Notes under the pieces: generated by a model
Seen by the model: only the letters and a program-made list of their open reading frames with translations
Told to the model about the DNA's origin: nothing
Database searches by the model: none
Part shown: in pieces, positions 33,946 to 42,853 of the stretch
Numbering within the stretch: the stretch's first letter is position 1
Layout: every line of letters begins with the position of its first letter
From: Microcoleus sp. CAWBG506
GTDB lineage: Bacteria; Cyanobacteriota; Cyanobacteriia; Cyanobacteriales; Microcoleaceae
Direction: 5' to 3'
Length of the DNA: 64,000 bases
Assembly (NCBI GenBank): GCA_020883125.1
Contig: JAHREW010000004.1
Span: 136,496-200,495 of the forward strand
Program-made: the position numbers and the translations under genes

Positions 33946-34026
33946 GGGCCATTCGACCCTTCGACTAGGCCGCGCACCGCGAAGCTGACTGAAGCGAGTC
34001 AGTCCGAGAACCGAGGGAAGAAACAG

Positions 34027-34584
34027 TCAACATTCAACAGTCAAAACAGATTCCAGCCCTTTTAAAGCAACTTCCAAATCATCATTAATAACTTGAAAAT
34101 CAAATTCTCCAGCAGCTTCAATTTCTGCTTTAGCCCGTAACAACCGACGGGTAATCGCACTTTCAGAATCTAGACCCCGACTCCGCAGACGGCGTTCCAA
34201 TTCTTCCCAAGAAGGAGGTAAAATAAAAATTCGCAGCGCCTCTGGAAACTTATCTCTAATTTGTCTAGCACCTTCGAGCTCAATTTCTAGCAATACCAAC
34301 TTTCCCGCTTCGATACCCCGCTGGAGAGCAAAATAGGGAGTACCGTAAAAATTACCTGCAAACTCAGCCCATTCAACCAATTCTCCAGCCTCAACCATTT
34401 GTTGAAAGCGACTGCGACTGACAAAATAGTAGTGTTGTCCGTCAATTTCTCCTTCACGAGACCCACGAGTTGTCACCGATACAGAGAGATGAAGTTCGGG
34501 ATGGCGCATGAGGAGCGATCGAACTAAGGTGCCTTTCCCCACACCGCTAGGCCCTGTCAGAACAATTAATTTCCCTGATTTCAT
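34027..34584 (-). CDS. gmk: Guanylate kinase
   Basis: A 185-residue kinase converting GMP to GDP. It shows the P-loop GPSGVGKGT, the GMP-binding [23 protein letters not shown] and [12 protein letters not shown] start at the ATG at 34584 (MKSGKLIV); an in-frame ATG at 34608 is possible. It follows a remA-like gene, the gene order seen in many bacteria. Confidence 0.96.
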   Translation of the reverse strand: MKSGKLIVLTGPSGVGKGTLVRSLLMRHPELHLSVSVTTRGSREGEIDGQHYYFVSRSRFQQMVEAGELVEWAEFAGNFYGTPYFALQRGIEAGKLVLLEIELEGARQIRDKFPEALRIFILPPSWEELERRLRSRGLDSESAITRRLLRAKAEIEAAGEFDFQVINDDLEVALKGLESVLTVEC

Positions 34585-34663
34585 GTTGACAATAGAAACT
34601 TTTAACAATTTAAGTTGTCGCTCAGTCTAGACTGTAGGCGCTCAAATTGCAACCGTCACAAGC

Positions 34664-34930
34664 TCAATCATCCCGACTTTGGCCCTCTTTGCTCACCACA
34701 AAGCGATTAGCCACGGTTTCCGGCTGAATCGCCGAGAGAATCACATGGCTTGAATCCGTAATAATAACCGCTCTCGTGCGGCGTCCGTAGGTAGCATCCA
34801 CCAGTTGTCCTCGCTCCCGCGCATCGGTAATAATCCGTTTAATTGGCGCTGACTCTGGGCTGACAATGGCAATCACTCGATTAGCAGACACAATATTACC
34901 AAAACCGATATTAATTAATTGAATATCCAT
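34664..34930 (-). CDS. RemA-like (DUF370) regulatory protein
   Basis: An 88-residue member of the RemA family ([51 protein letters not shown]). In Bacillus RemA is a DNA-binding matrix regulator encoded next to gmk; the same gene order here supports the assignment, but the targets in cyanobacteria are not known. Confidence 0.93.
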   Translation of the reverse strand: MDIQLINIGFGNIVSANRVIAIVSPESAPIKRIITDARERGQLVDATYGRRTRAVIITDSSHVILSAIQPETVANRFVVSKEGQSRDD

Positions 34931-35331
34931 GAAAAGCTGAATGTATAGGTGAACGATCGACTGTTATTCCTGATTTATCATCATATATACAAATATTGTT
35001 TTTTTACCACTTTCAAACTCAGCTCAAATACTTTTTTAGTTTTAGACTCCTGGATTGATTCGATCGCAAACTGACTGACAGAAAACAGCCCAAATCCCCA
35101 TCAGTCGCAGTCCCCCTTCTTTATCAAAACTTTAAGAAATAGCAGCTATTTTTCCCGGTGTATGAAAAATTTTGTAAAGTTCTCGATTTATAGTTGCCAA
35201 TAAAAGCATTATCTGTATCCAAACAAAATCCACTCAATAGGAAAAACTATTAACTCCTATTTTTAAGTAAAATTACATACTTAATTCAACAAATACTCAA
35301 GGGATAATAGCCGTAATAATACTGATACTAC
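34931..35331. other. AT-rich non-coding stretch
   Basis: No gene or RNA recognised; probably the promoter region of the remA-gmk unit plus unassigned sequence. Confidence 0.5.
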
Positions 35332-35470
35332 AAAACCCGGTTTCTGACAGAAACCGGGTGGGAGCATCCCGATTTTGCATAGGCGAAGCATGACCGCAGA
35401 CAATTTATTAGCTCGCGCCAGAGATTTACAGCGGTCATGCTTCGCCCTACGAATATACTTGCAAAATAGA
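35332..35470. repeat. Nested palindromes (ACCCGGTTTCTG and GGCGAAGCATGACCGC)
   Basis: A compact hairpin CCCGGTTTCTGACAGAAACC (35337 on) of the AGAAACCGGGT family is followed by GGCGAAGCATGACCGC (about 35382-35397), inverted as GCGGTCATGCTTCGCC (about 35432-35447). Half-matching GAGCATCCCGATTTTGCAT and ATGCAAAATAGAGATGC flanks enclose it. This suggests one element inserted next to another, downstream of prlC. Confidence 0.75.
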
Positions 35471-35519
35471 GATGCACCCAACCGGGTTCTTTGTCCCTTG
35501 TGGGTATGTCCTGAGTGGA

Positions 35520-37622
35520 TTAAGCCGCCACTAAACCGCTATGTCTTAACAAAGCTTTAGTGCTCGGTTCCCGTCCCCGGAAACTTTTAAACACTTCCAT
35601 CGGGTGCAAACTGCCACCCAATCCTAATACTGTATCGCGGAAGCGCTTGCCTGTAGAGGCGATCGCACTTTCATCCTCCAAACCCGCTTCCTCAAAGGCC
35701 GCAAAAGCATCAGCACTAAGCACTTCTGCCCATTTATAACTGTAATAACCCGCTGCATAGCCACCAGCAAAAATGTGTCCGAAAGCGCACAAAAATGCGT
35801 CTTCTTCCAGAGGAGGTAAAACAGTAGTAGTTTTAGCAATGCGGTTGCGGACATCTATCACAGTTTCGCTACCTCCGGACTGATAGCGGTGGTGCAATTC
35901 GATATCAACACTGCTAAAATGTACTTGTCTGAGCATGGCACTACCACTCATGTAATGCCGCGCTGCTAACAGCTTTTGGTAATAATGTTCTGGCAAAGTT
36001 TCCCCAGTTTCATAATGCTTTGCCATCCCGAACAACGTAGCGCGATCGTAACACCAATTTTCCATAAATTGACTGGGCAACTCCACAGCATCCCACTCAA
36101 CATTATTAATGCCAGATGCTCCCGCATAATCGACCTTGGTCAACATATGCTGCAAACCGTGACCGAATTCATGGAACAAAGTTTCTACTTCCAAGAAAGT
36201 CATTAAACTCGGTTTACCATCCACGGGCGGACTTTGGTTGCAAACCAAATATGCCACAGGTAAGCGCGTCTTAGTAGCACCCGCTTCCACAAAGGAAGCC
36301 CGGACCACGCACTCGTTCATCCAAGCACCGCCACGCTTTTCTTCCGGGCGATTGTAGGCATCTAAATAGAAATAGGCGATCGCATTTCCTGATTCATCAT
36401 TTATTTGGAAATAACGCACATCTTTGTTCCACACAGGAGCTTGACCGTCCGCAGCAATTACTGTCACGCCGAACAGTCGTTTAACTAATCCAAATAACCC
36501 CTCCAATACCTGTGGTAAAGCAAAATAAGGACGTAATTCTTCCGCACTAAAAGCAAACAATTCTTCCCGTCGTCGTTCCGACCAAAAAGTGACATCCCAG
36601 TGCTTCAATTTCCCAGATTCCAGTCCGCCTTTTGCCTCCGCAAAAGCCTGCAATTCTTCTAAATCTTTAACCGCAGCATTGTAACTAGAGAGGCGCAATT
36701 CTTCTAATAAAGCTTCCACTGCTGCAACGTTGGGAGCCATTTTGCTCGCCAAACTCAATTCTGCATAACTACTGAAACCCAGCAAAGCAGCTTGTTCCTG
36801 GCGTAGTGCTAAAATGCGATCGGTCAAGGGCCAGTTATTCAATTCCCCACTAGAAGCGCGGCTAATAAAAGCTTTGTACAATTTTTCCCGCAAATCAGCA
36901 CGGGTGCTGTGCTGCATGAAAGGGCCGTAACTGGGAAAGTCTAACGTAATGCGCCAAGGGCCATTTTCAGCATCAGCATTTTCTGCGCCGGCGCTGCGAG
37001 CAACTTGGGCTGCTAAACTCAACAAACTCGGAGGTAAACCATCAATTTCATCTTTGTTGGTGAGGGTGAGACTAAAGGCTTTGGTAGCGTCGAGAACGTG
37101 ATTGGAAAATAGAGTAGTAGCTTCTGCTAATTCTAATTGAATGGCATTAAAACGCTCTTTTTTTTCACCTTCTAAACCAACGCCAGAGAGTTCAGCATCT
37201 CGCAGAGCAGCTTCTACAATTCGCTGTTGAGCTGACTCCAGGCTATCCCAACTTTCGCTAGCCCGCAGTGCTTTAAAAGCTTCGTAAAGAGGCTTACTTT
37301 GACTGAGCTTGCTCCAAAATTTTACTACTTCTGGCTGTACAGTTTCGTGAGCCGATCGCAATTCCGGGCTATTTTTCACCCCCATCAAATGTCCGACAAT
37401 GCCCCAAGTCCAATTTAAACGCTCTCCGAGTTCCTGTAGAGGTTCTACTAGGCCACTCCAAGTGGGCTTGACAGAGACTTCTAAAGCAGTCAGTTCTGCT
37501 TCTAGTTGCGGCAGCAGGTGGGCGATCGCAGGGATAATGTGTTCGGGGGCGATCGCTTCAAAAGGAGGCAATCCTTTGCCAATTAGTAACGGATTCTCAG
37601 TCATTGTAACGGTTGCAGTCAT
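35520..37622 (-). CDS. prlC: Oligopeptidase A (M3 metallopeptidase)
   Basis: A 700-residue cytosolic zinc peptidase degrading short peptides. The zinc motif HEFGH lies in LFHEFGHGLQHML, with the third ligand downstream in NVEWDAVELPSQFMENW. The whole length matches PrlC/OpdA. Two near in-frame starts exist (37622 and 37604, MTENPLLIG); the second fits the family better, but the difference is six residues. Confidence 0.95.
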   Translation of the reverse strand: MTATVTMTENPLLIGKGLPPFEAIAPEHIIPAIAHLLPQLEAELTALEVSVKPTWSGLVEPLQELGERLNWTWGIVGHLMGVKNSPELRSAHETVQPEVVKFWSKLSQSKPLYEAFKALRASESWDSLESAQQRIVEAALRDAELSGVGLEGEKKERFNAIQLELAEATTLFSNHVLDATKAFSLTLTNKDEIDGLPPSLLSLAAQVARSAGAENADAENGPWRITLDFPSYGPFMQHSTRADLREKLYKAFISRASSGELNNWPLTDRILALRQEQAALLGFSSYAELSLASKMAPNVAAVEALLEELRLSSYNAAVKDLEELQAFAEAKGGLESGKLKHWDVTFWSERRREELFAFSAEELRPYFALPQVLEGLFGLVKRLFGVTVIAADGQAPVWNKDVRYFQINDESGNAIAYFYLDAYNRPEEKRGGAWMNECVVRASFVEAGATKTRLPVAYLVCNQSPPVDGKPSLMTFLEVETLFHEFGHGLQHMLTKVDYAGASGINNVEWDAVELPSQFMENWCYDRATLFGMAKHYETGETLPEHYYQKLLAARHYMSGSAMLRQVHFSSVDIELHHRYQSGGSETVIDVRNRIAKTTTVLPPLEEDAFLCAFGHIFAGGYAAGYYSYKWAEVLSADAFAAFEEAGLEDESAIASTGKRFRDTVLGLGGSLHPMEVFKSFRGREPSTKALLRHSGLVAA

Positions 37623-37724
37623 TGAATTTTCTGGTAACAGGTTGAAAAAAAATCAGCTAGATAGATTAGCTTTTAATTGTTTAACACAAATAGCATAATC
37701 CTGTCTTCATCTCACTGGAATCTC

Positions 37725-37760
37725 CCTCTGCGCTCTCTGCGTCCTCTGCGGTTAAATAAT
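37725..37760. repeat. Inverted ACCGCAGAG-family repeat
   Basis: CTCTGCGCTCTCTGCGTCCT followed by CTGCGGTTAAA is the reverse of the ACCGCAGAG family, between the prlC start and the coiled-coil gene. Confidence 0.75.
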
Positions 37761-37795
37761 TCCGATCCAACCGGAAACGACACTACTAACTTTTA

Positions 37796-38614
37796 CTAAG
37801 TATTCTGCAACTGCTTCACCACAGAAATTAAGCGCTTGAGGTGAGGTTTGACAACCTCTTGATGTTCCTGTTCCAAATTATCGACTTGCGCCTTGACGAG
37901 GGATAAATCTCCCGATTGTTGTGTTTGAGCCTGCACTTGGCTTTGGAGATTAGCAATTACTTTCTGGACTTCTAAAAATCGAGTATTGACTCCTTCCCAG
38001 TCATCTTGGGTGATCGAAGTTTCTCCCAATAGTTGAGTCACGCTTTGCAATTCCTCAATCGCCTGTTCAACTGCTTCGAGATTTGTCGGCGATCCCACGG
38101 ATAAATCTTGGAGTTGTTCTCTCACCTGGTGGCGGACATCTAGGACAGCGGAGGCGACAATTTCCTGCAAAGAAGCTACCGACTGCCCCAAGCTCAGCAA
38201 CTGCTGCTCTATATTGATGGAATCCTCAAAACTTTCGGGCCGTGGTAGTGCAGACATTTGCTGGCGGAGTGATTCTATATCTGCGGACAACTGCTTACGG
38301 ACTTTGAGAATTACCGTCGCCGCAGTTTTCTCGACTTTGTTTACAGACTTTTGCACTGTGGCAATTTCCGAGTTTTGATAAAGCCGCACTTGCTGCTCAA
38401 ATCGATAACGGTTGGCAACATTCAGCGACAAAGCTAAAGTTAGGGGGGCCACACCGTAAAAAGCTTGACCCGACAGGGCCACGGCTAGGGAACCGACACC
38501 AGAGGCTGCGAGGGAGGCGTATTCTGCCAACTCCAGCCAGTGTCTTTGAGGGGCTGTTTGTCTCAACTGCTTAGAGGCTGAGGGGTTTGGCTGCCGCAGG
38601 ACTCTTTGGGTCAT
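37796..38614 (-). CDS. Membrane-associated coiled-coil protein, unknown
   Basis: A 272-residue protein of unknown function. After a basic N terminus, two hydrophobic segments (about 33-72: SLAASGVGSLAVALSG and GVAPLTLALSLNVA) could form a membrane hairpin, followed by about 190 residues of heptad-rich coiled coil with many Gln and Glu. I start at the ATG at 38614 (MTQRVLRQ); an in-frame ATG at 38659 adds 15 residues. Confidence 0.75.
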   Translation of the reverse strand: MTQRVLRQPNPSASKQLRQTAPQRHWLELAEYASLAASGVGSLAVALSGQAFYGVAPLTLALSLNVANRYRFEQQVRLYQNSEIATVQKSVNKVEKTAATVILKVRKQLSADIESLRQQMSALPRPESFEDSINIEQQLLSLGQSVASLQEIVASAVLDVRHQVREQLQDLSVGSPTNLEAVEQAIEELQSVTQLLGETSITQDDWEGVNTRFLEVQKVIANLQSQVQAQTQQSGDLSLVKAQVDNLEQEHQEVVKPHLKRLISVVKQLQNT

Positions 38615-38884
38615 AGTATCTTCTCGTTGTTGGTAAGGTTGCGAGATTGGGTGGAGCATTGATTTTTATCCTTTTTAAAACTATATTTCTTAGATTATTT
38701 CCTGCCACTCTTAATATTTTTACCTGAGCGAGTCAGTTAAAGATGGCTGGCATATTATGATATGTCTAGTGTATTTAGCGGTTTGTGGCTATCGGTCAGA
38801 GCGCGCCCCTATTCTACAGGATTTTGCGCGTAAGTCCTAGTCAACATCCATTGCCCATCCCAAATTTATGGTAATAATTGACCG

Positions 38885-39019
38885 ATGAACTCAGAAAAAC
38901 CCGGAATTGGCGATCGGCTCCAGTCTATTTTGAGTATCACAATCTTTGTGATTCTGGTATTAGGAGTAGGTTTTTTAAGCGTTAATTTTATTTTAGCTCT
39001 TTATGCAAAATTTTCTTAA
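38885..39019 (+). CDS. Small single-span membrane protein (44 residues)
   Basis: A short ORF: a polar N terminus (MNSEKPGIGDRLQSIL), one long hydrophobic helix (about 17-41) and a short basic tail. This is the composition of genuine small membrane proteins, and the hydrophobic run is unlikely by chance. No clear Shine-Dalgarno site is seen. It stands alone between the coiled-coil gene and repeats. Confidence 0.5.
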   Translation: MNSEKPGIGDRLQSILSITIFVILVLGVGFLSVNFILALYAKFS

Positions 39020-39029
39020 ACAAGACTAG

Positions 39030-39125
39030 ATAGCGCAGAAACCAGGTTTTTTGCGAGAATATTTCGTCGCAGCCACAGATTTAGTAAAAACCTGCTGGTT
39101 GAGCGAAGTCGAAACCCGTTTTCTT
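39030..39125. repeat. Degenerate AGAAACCGGGTTTTT element, copy 4
   Basis: GCAGAAACCAGGTTTTTTGC and GTAAAAACCTGCTGGTTGAG enclose GAATATTTCGTCGCAGCC, the same layout as copy 2 with diverged arms, and a TTGAGCGAAGTCGAAACCCG tail. Confidence 0.65.
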
Positions 39126-39267
39126 TGATAGCACAGTCACAGTCATTTATGATTGGGCGGTTTTAACCGCTTCTACATAAACAAAGTCTGCCTCCGCCGA
39201 CTAAGAAATAAAGGAGGTATTTAAGGCGGATTGGGTATAATTGAAATCTTACCCTCTGTCAAAAAAT

Positions 39268-39477
39268 TGTAGGGGCGGGTTTTACGAATAATCATCGCCA
39301 GAAACAAACAATCTCGAAAACCCGCCCTCACCCAACGGTAAATCGCAACCCATTTCTTGAGTGCTCTGTGTTAAAAATGTGTAGGGGCGGGTTTTACGAA
39401 TAATCATCGCCAGAAACAAACAATCTCGAAAACCCGCCCTCTAACTCTAAGCCAACGGTAAATCGCAACCCATTTCT
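39268..39477. repeat. Tandem duplicate of a GTAGGGGCGGGTTTT palindromic element
   Basis: GTAGGGGCGGGTTTTACGAA through AAAACCCGCCC occurs at 39270-39328 and again at 39382-39440, each followed by CAACGGTAAATCGCAACCCA. The second copy ends at the stop codon of the STAND ATPase gene. An inverted relative lies at 56463-56524. Confidence 0.9.
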
Positions 39478-40839
39478 TTAGTGTGATCGTCGAGTTTTGA
39501 TATACTGCTTCAGTACAGGTGACAGAGTGTAAAGACTTTCCTGTTTTTCGATCAAGCAGCGGCGCGATAGAGATTGCAAGGCGTTGAGCAAATCTGATGA
39601 TGATATTTGTGCATTTTGGAGCAATTTGGCGAAGTTGACTGGCTGGTTTTCTGTCGCCAGCAATGACAGGACTTGTTTTTCTAGTTCGGAAGTGCGATCG
39701 AACTGCTCATGTAAAACATCTTTCAAATCTTCTGGTAACAATATGGTATCATCTATTAATAAGTCAGTCGCGCCGATTCCCAACTCTTGCATCAAAGTCG
39801 CCACGCTTTTTAACCATAACGGATTGCCTTGGTAGCGGTGAATGAGTGCTTCGCAGTTGTCGAGTTCTGCTAATCCTTTATCTCTGAGAACTTCCCGTGC
39901 GGCTGCGGTGTCTAAACCAGTGAGTTGTAAGGTACGAATGGGAGTATTTTGGCTGGTGAGTTGAGGAACTTCTTTGGGCGGTTCCCAACCGATTAGCAGG
40001 AAGCAACTTTGATGGGATATTTTTTCTATTTTTTTGAATAAAGAGCGATATTCTTCGTATTCTGGCTGATATTTTCCTGCTAATTCGCCGCTGCTGAACA
40101 GGTTGTGTATGTCATCTAAGATTACTAAGCAGCGATATTTTTGTAAATATTTAATTAGGGGTAATGCTTTCTGGTTGGTTGTGGGTGATTCTTGCTTTTC
40201 TGACTGGGAGAAAAACTGGATTAAGTGGGCTTCAAATTCAGGGAGGGTGGGGGATGTGTCGAAGTTGCACCAAATGACGTATTCAAACTCGTCTTTGATT
40301 TGTTGGACGAGTTGCACTGCTAAGGTTGTTTTGCCGATACCGAGTCCGCCGGTGATGGTTATGAGGCTGCTGTTTTGTTGTAGAATCGAGGTTGTGAGGG
40401 TTTTGAGTTGTGGGGTGCGATCGAAGAAAGCCCCTAATTCTGGCATCTCGCTTAAGTCGTGATGGGATGTTTCTTGATTTGGTGGGTTTGAGTTTGGTAT
40501 GTTTGGCGGGTGTTTGGTTTCTCCACAATAATTAACTAAGCCTATTTGTGCAGAGTCTTGTGCATAATGTGAAACTATCGAGACTTGGAATCTTTGCATT
40601 GCCGATCGTAAATTTGATTTACTGACATCTTCTCCTAACTGTTCTGAAAGCATTTTCCATAGTTCCGAGCCTACTTTTCTCACACTACTTTCAGAACAGT
40701 CAAAGTCTTTGGCTATGTGCTTGTATGTCTCACGTTCTACGGTGCCTTTTAGTACCGCTTCCTGTAAGTCGTCGAGGTGCTGACCCGTTTTCTCGAAGAC
40801 TATGCGATCGGCGAGTTTTAAGGCTTCTTTTAGGTTCAT
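39478..40839 (-). CDS. STAND ATPase: VMAP-type HTH plus NB-ARC
   Basis: A 453-residue protein. The N-terminal ~85 residues form the HTH domain found on cyanobacterial VMAP/STAND proteins (LKEALKLADRIVFEKTGQHLDDLQ, YKHIAKDFDCSESSVRKVGSELWKML). The NB-ARC ATPase has Walker A GGLGIGKTTLA, Walker B CLVILDDI, GxP-like GNPLWL and a winged helix. No C-terminal repeat sensor follows, so it is a minimal form. These proteins often act as signalling or defence switches; the role here is unknown. Paralogue of the protein at 58012-59535. Confidence 0.85.
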   Translation of the reverse strand: MNLKEALKLADRIVFEKTGQHLDDLQEAVLKGTVERETYKHIAKDFDCSESSVRKVGSELWKMLSEQLGEDVSKSNLRSAMQRFQVSIVSHYAQDSAQIGLVNYCGETKHPPNIPNSNPPNQETSHHDLSEMPELGAFFDRTPQLKTLTTSILQQNSSLITITGGLGIGKTTLAVQLVQQIKDEFEYVIWCNFDTSPTLPEFEAHLIQFFSQSEKQESPTTNQKALPLIKYLQKYRCLVILDDIHNLFSSGELAGKYQPEYEEYRSLFKKIEKISHQSCFLLIGWEPPKEVPQLTSQNTPIRTLQLTGLDTAAAREVLRDKGLAELDNCEALIHRYQGNPLWLKSVATLMQELGIGATDLLIDDTILLPEDLKDVLHEQFDRTSELEKQVLSLLATENQPVNFAKLLQNAQISSSDLLNALQSLSRRCLIEKQESLYTLSPVLKQYIKTRRSH

Positions 40840-40878
40840 GGAGATCGGGGACTGTAAGTTATTTTGTATTATAGCTCA

Positions 40879-40921
40879 CATTAACGAACATTTTAATACA
40901 TTTTTGTACATTTTTGTACAT
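40879..40921 (-). promoter_or_regulatory. 10-bp-phased ATGTACAAAA repeat upstream of the STAND gene
   Basis: On the minus strand ATG recurs at exact 10-base steps five times (ATGTACAAAA twice, ATGTATTAAA, ATGTTCGTTA, ATG), 40-80 bases upstream of the start at 40839. A helical period suggests cooperative protein binding on one DNA face or intrinsic curvature. Confidence 0.6.
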
Positions 40922-41066
40922 AAATAGATGAAATGAAGCCACTGGGGGGACGGGCATGGAGACAAAGTTGAACTTTTTTGGGGTAGACAAAGCTTTGATT
41001 TATAGGGATCATGAGAGAAGTATGAAGCGTAACTTTAGGGATTGAACAGTTGCTGCTTTCTAGCGT

Positions 41067-41110
41067 GTAACAGTGTGTTAGATATCTGTTACAGTCTAAC
41101 ACACTGTTAC
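41067..41110. promoter_or_regulatory. Perfect 16-bp stem-loop before the peptide genes
   Basis: GTAACAGTGTGTTAGA (41067-41082) pairs without mismatch with 41095-41110 around a 12-base loop that itself repeats CTGTTACAG. It lies 67 bases before the first peptide start, and no T-tract follows. It may be an operator or a leader structure. Confidence 0.75.
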
Positions 41111-41177
41111 CATGCTCCAGTTGCTGCTGTTGCGACGCTTGTACATTGTCTACTTTGAACTTAAGGAGTCCTGAACA

Positions 41178-41318
41178 ATGAAAAATGAGATCAAGACTTG
41201 CAGCAAGGGAAAAAAGAATGTCAACGTAATGCAAATCTCGGTTGAGAATTACCCCAGTATGCAACCGAAGTTTACAAAGTTGAATTGGAGTAGCGGGGAG
41301 GGTGATGATAATGCCTAA
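41178..41318 (+). CDS. Short peptide A, putative RiPP precursor
   Basis: A 46-residue peptide with a Lys-rich N terminus and the segment YPSMQPKFTKLNWSSGE near residues 25-41. AAGGAG lies nine bases before the ATG. The second peptide, 42 bases downstream, has the same length and shares Y-P-x3-P-K-F-T-K-x2-W-x-S-G-E, so both are under selection as peptides. A single Cys is at position 8. There is no signal peptide. The tail is acidic. Proximity to a JmjC oxygenase suggests post-translational modification; whether the C-terminal part is a cleaved core is unknown. Confidence 0.72.
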   Translation: MKNEIKTCSKGKKNVNVMQISVENYPSMQPKFTKLNWSSGEGDDNA

Positions 41319-41360
41319 TCTAGTGTGAGGTCGGATTAATCAATTTTATGAGGTGTTTGC

Positions 41361-41501
41361 ATGAAATCCAAGTCGAAACAAGAGAATAAGGTTCTGTCGG
41401 TCGTGATTGGAGTTAAACCTTACCCAGTCGCCCGTCCAAAATTTACAAAGCAAACTTGGGAAAGCGGTGAGAATGGAGGAGAGGGGGCAGAATCAGGTTA
41501 G
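41361..41501 (+). CDS. Short peptide B, putative RiPP precursor
   Basis: A 46-residue peptide, again Lys-rich at the N terminus, with YPVARPKFTKQTWESGE near residues 21-37 and a Gly/Glu tail. GAGGTG lies about five bases before the ATG. Outside the shared motif it differs from peptide A almost everywhere, as seen in leader/core families or small paralogous substrates. It contains no Cys. It precedes the JmjC gene by 109 bases and is probably in the same transcript. Confidence 0.72.
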   Translation: MKSKSKQENKVLSVVIGVKPYPVARPKFTKQTWESGENGGEGAESG

Positions 41502-41610
41502 TGGGTTTAACAGCATCTAACGGATATATCAATTCAGCCAAGTTAGGAAATTATTACTTCAAGCTTGGTTGAATTTACATTTTTTATCAATTTGCCCAAA
41601 ATCTATTTCG

Positions 41611-42795
41611 ATGTATAATATGGCAACAACTTTATCAAAAATTTTGGCACCAATTACTCTAAAAGAGTTCAGAGAACTTTATTACACAAAGCGTTCTATT
41701 TTAATTAGAAGCGAGGGAAAAAAGTTTGATTGGTTGTTTGGATGGTCTTCCTTAAACCAAATAATGAATAAGTCTTTCTTTCCTCTTCCTACGATGAAAC
41801 TTGTTTTAGACGGAAAACCCATTAACGATCTATCTGAGCAGTCGAAGATTATTGATTGGTGTCGGAAAGGTGCTACAGTCATCATCGACCAACTACAGAA
41901 CTATGACTCACAAGTTAGAAGAGCAGTTGATTCGCTATCCAAGGAAATTGGGGAGCCTGTTAATGCTAACCTCTACTTCTCTCAACCAGAGCGGCAAGCA
42001 TTCAATGTACACTACGATCATCATGATGTGATTATTCTTCAAATTGAAGGTCACAAAAGGTGGAAAGTCTATGAAGACTCAGAAGATACAAAGTTCCCAC
42101 TATTTGTACAAAAGAGTCATAGCTCTGACATTCCTGATTCTCCTGTCCTAGATTGTCTCTTATCTTCAGGAGATGTTCTATACATTCCAAGAGGTCATTG
42201 GCACGCTGCAACTGCAAAGGATGATCAGTCGCTGCATCTGACTATCGGTATAGATGCAAGAACAGGGATTGATTTTGCAACGTGGTTGACCAATGAATTG
42301 CGTGATGATGTCTCTTTTAGGCAATCTTTTCCTCTAGTTTTTAGCCACGAAATTCATGAGAAACAATACTATCACGAGCTTCACTTACAACATTTTAATG
42401 GCTTAAAACAAAAGCTTATTCACAAATTAAATGACAATCAACTCTTTGATCATTATACAAGGTACTGTGTAAGCAAATCGCAAGTATTTGAACCATTCTA
42501 TTTACCTTACTCTACTGACAAAAACAGAATTAACTTTCCTAATACTTCTTCATTTGTACGATATAATAATCAGCAGTTTTTGCTAAATTTAGATGACGAT
42601 AAGCTCATGATAAATCTGATAATTTATGGAAAAATCCATCGTTTTAGTAGTAAGGCGGAACGTCTTCTTGAATTTATATTTAGCCACAATGAATTCAGCC
42701 TTCAAGACTCTCTTCAAGTGTCTGATATTTCTGAAGATGATGTTGCTGCTATATTGGAACATCTGCTAAGTGAAGCATTGATAAAATTTGCTTGA
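41611..42795 (+). CDS. JmjC (cupin_4, ROX-like) Fe(II)/2OG oxygenase
   Basis: A 394-residue protein with the JmjC metal triad H134-x-D136 (NVHYDHHDVIILQIEGHKRWKVY) and a distal His in YIPRGHWHAAT (H196 or H198). It has a middle helical linker and a C-terminal winged-helix-like tail, the architecture of bacterial ribosomal oxygenases such as YcfD. Those enzymes hydroxylate Arg or His in proteins. The gene follows two short peptides, so these are candidate substrates (inference). The start is ATG 41611 or 41620; no clear Shine-Dalgarno site. The gene lacks HIP1 octamers by eye, unlike its surroundings. Confidence 0.85.
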   Translation: MYNMATTLSKILAPITLKEFRELYYTKRSILIRSEGKKFDWLFGWSSLNQIMNKSFFPLPTMKLVLDGKPINDLSEQSKIIDWCRKGATVIIDQLQNYDSQVRRAVDSLSKEIGEPVNANLYFSQPERQAFNVHYDHHDVIILQIEGHKRWKVYEDSEDTKFPLFVQKSHSSDIPDSPVLDCLLSSGDVLYIPRGHWHAATAKDDQSLHLTIGIDARTGIDFATWLTNELRDDVSFRQSFPLVFSHEIHEKQYYHELHLQHFNGLKQKLIHKLNDNQLFDHYTRYCVSKSQVFEPFYLPYSTDKNRINFPNTSSFVRYNNQQFLLNLDDDKLMINLIIYGKIHRFSSKAERLLEFIFSHNEFSLQDSLQVSDISEDDVAAILEHLLSEALIKFA

Positions 42796-42853
42796 AGGCA
42801 TTATGTGAATTTTTCTCACTAACATTATCTTGAGCTACTCTGATGAGGTAAGT

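Noticed and set aside
33707-33952. ORF made of LLPSSFF repeats
   Set aside because: It is the complement of the GAAGGAA microsatellite.
39478-40839. Avs-type antiviral STAND assigned to the NB-ARC proteins
   Set aside because: No nuclease or other effector domain and no C-terminal sensor repeats are visible, so a defence role is not supported by the sequence alone.
40956-41045. A 29-codon plus-strand ORF (METKLNFFG...) before the peptide genes, a possible third peptide
   Set aside because: It lacks the shared P-K-F-T-K/W/SGE motif, and only a G-run precedes it. Not enough to call a gene.
40893-41264. A 123-codon minus-strand ORF across the peptide A region
   Set aside because: It runs antisense through the stem-loop and peptide A, has no ribosome site or family features, and peptide A has a paralogue and a good ribosome site.
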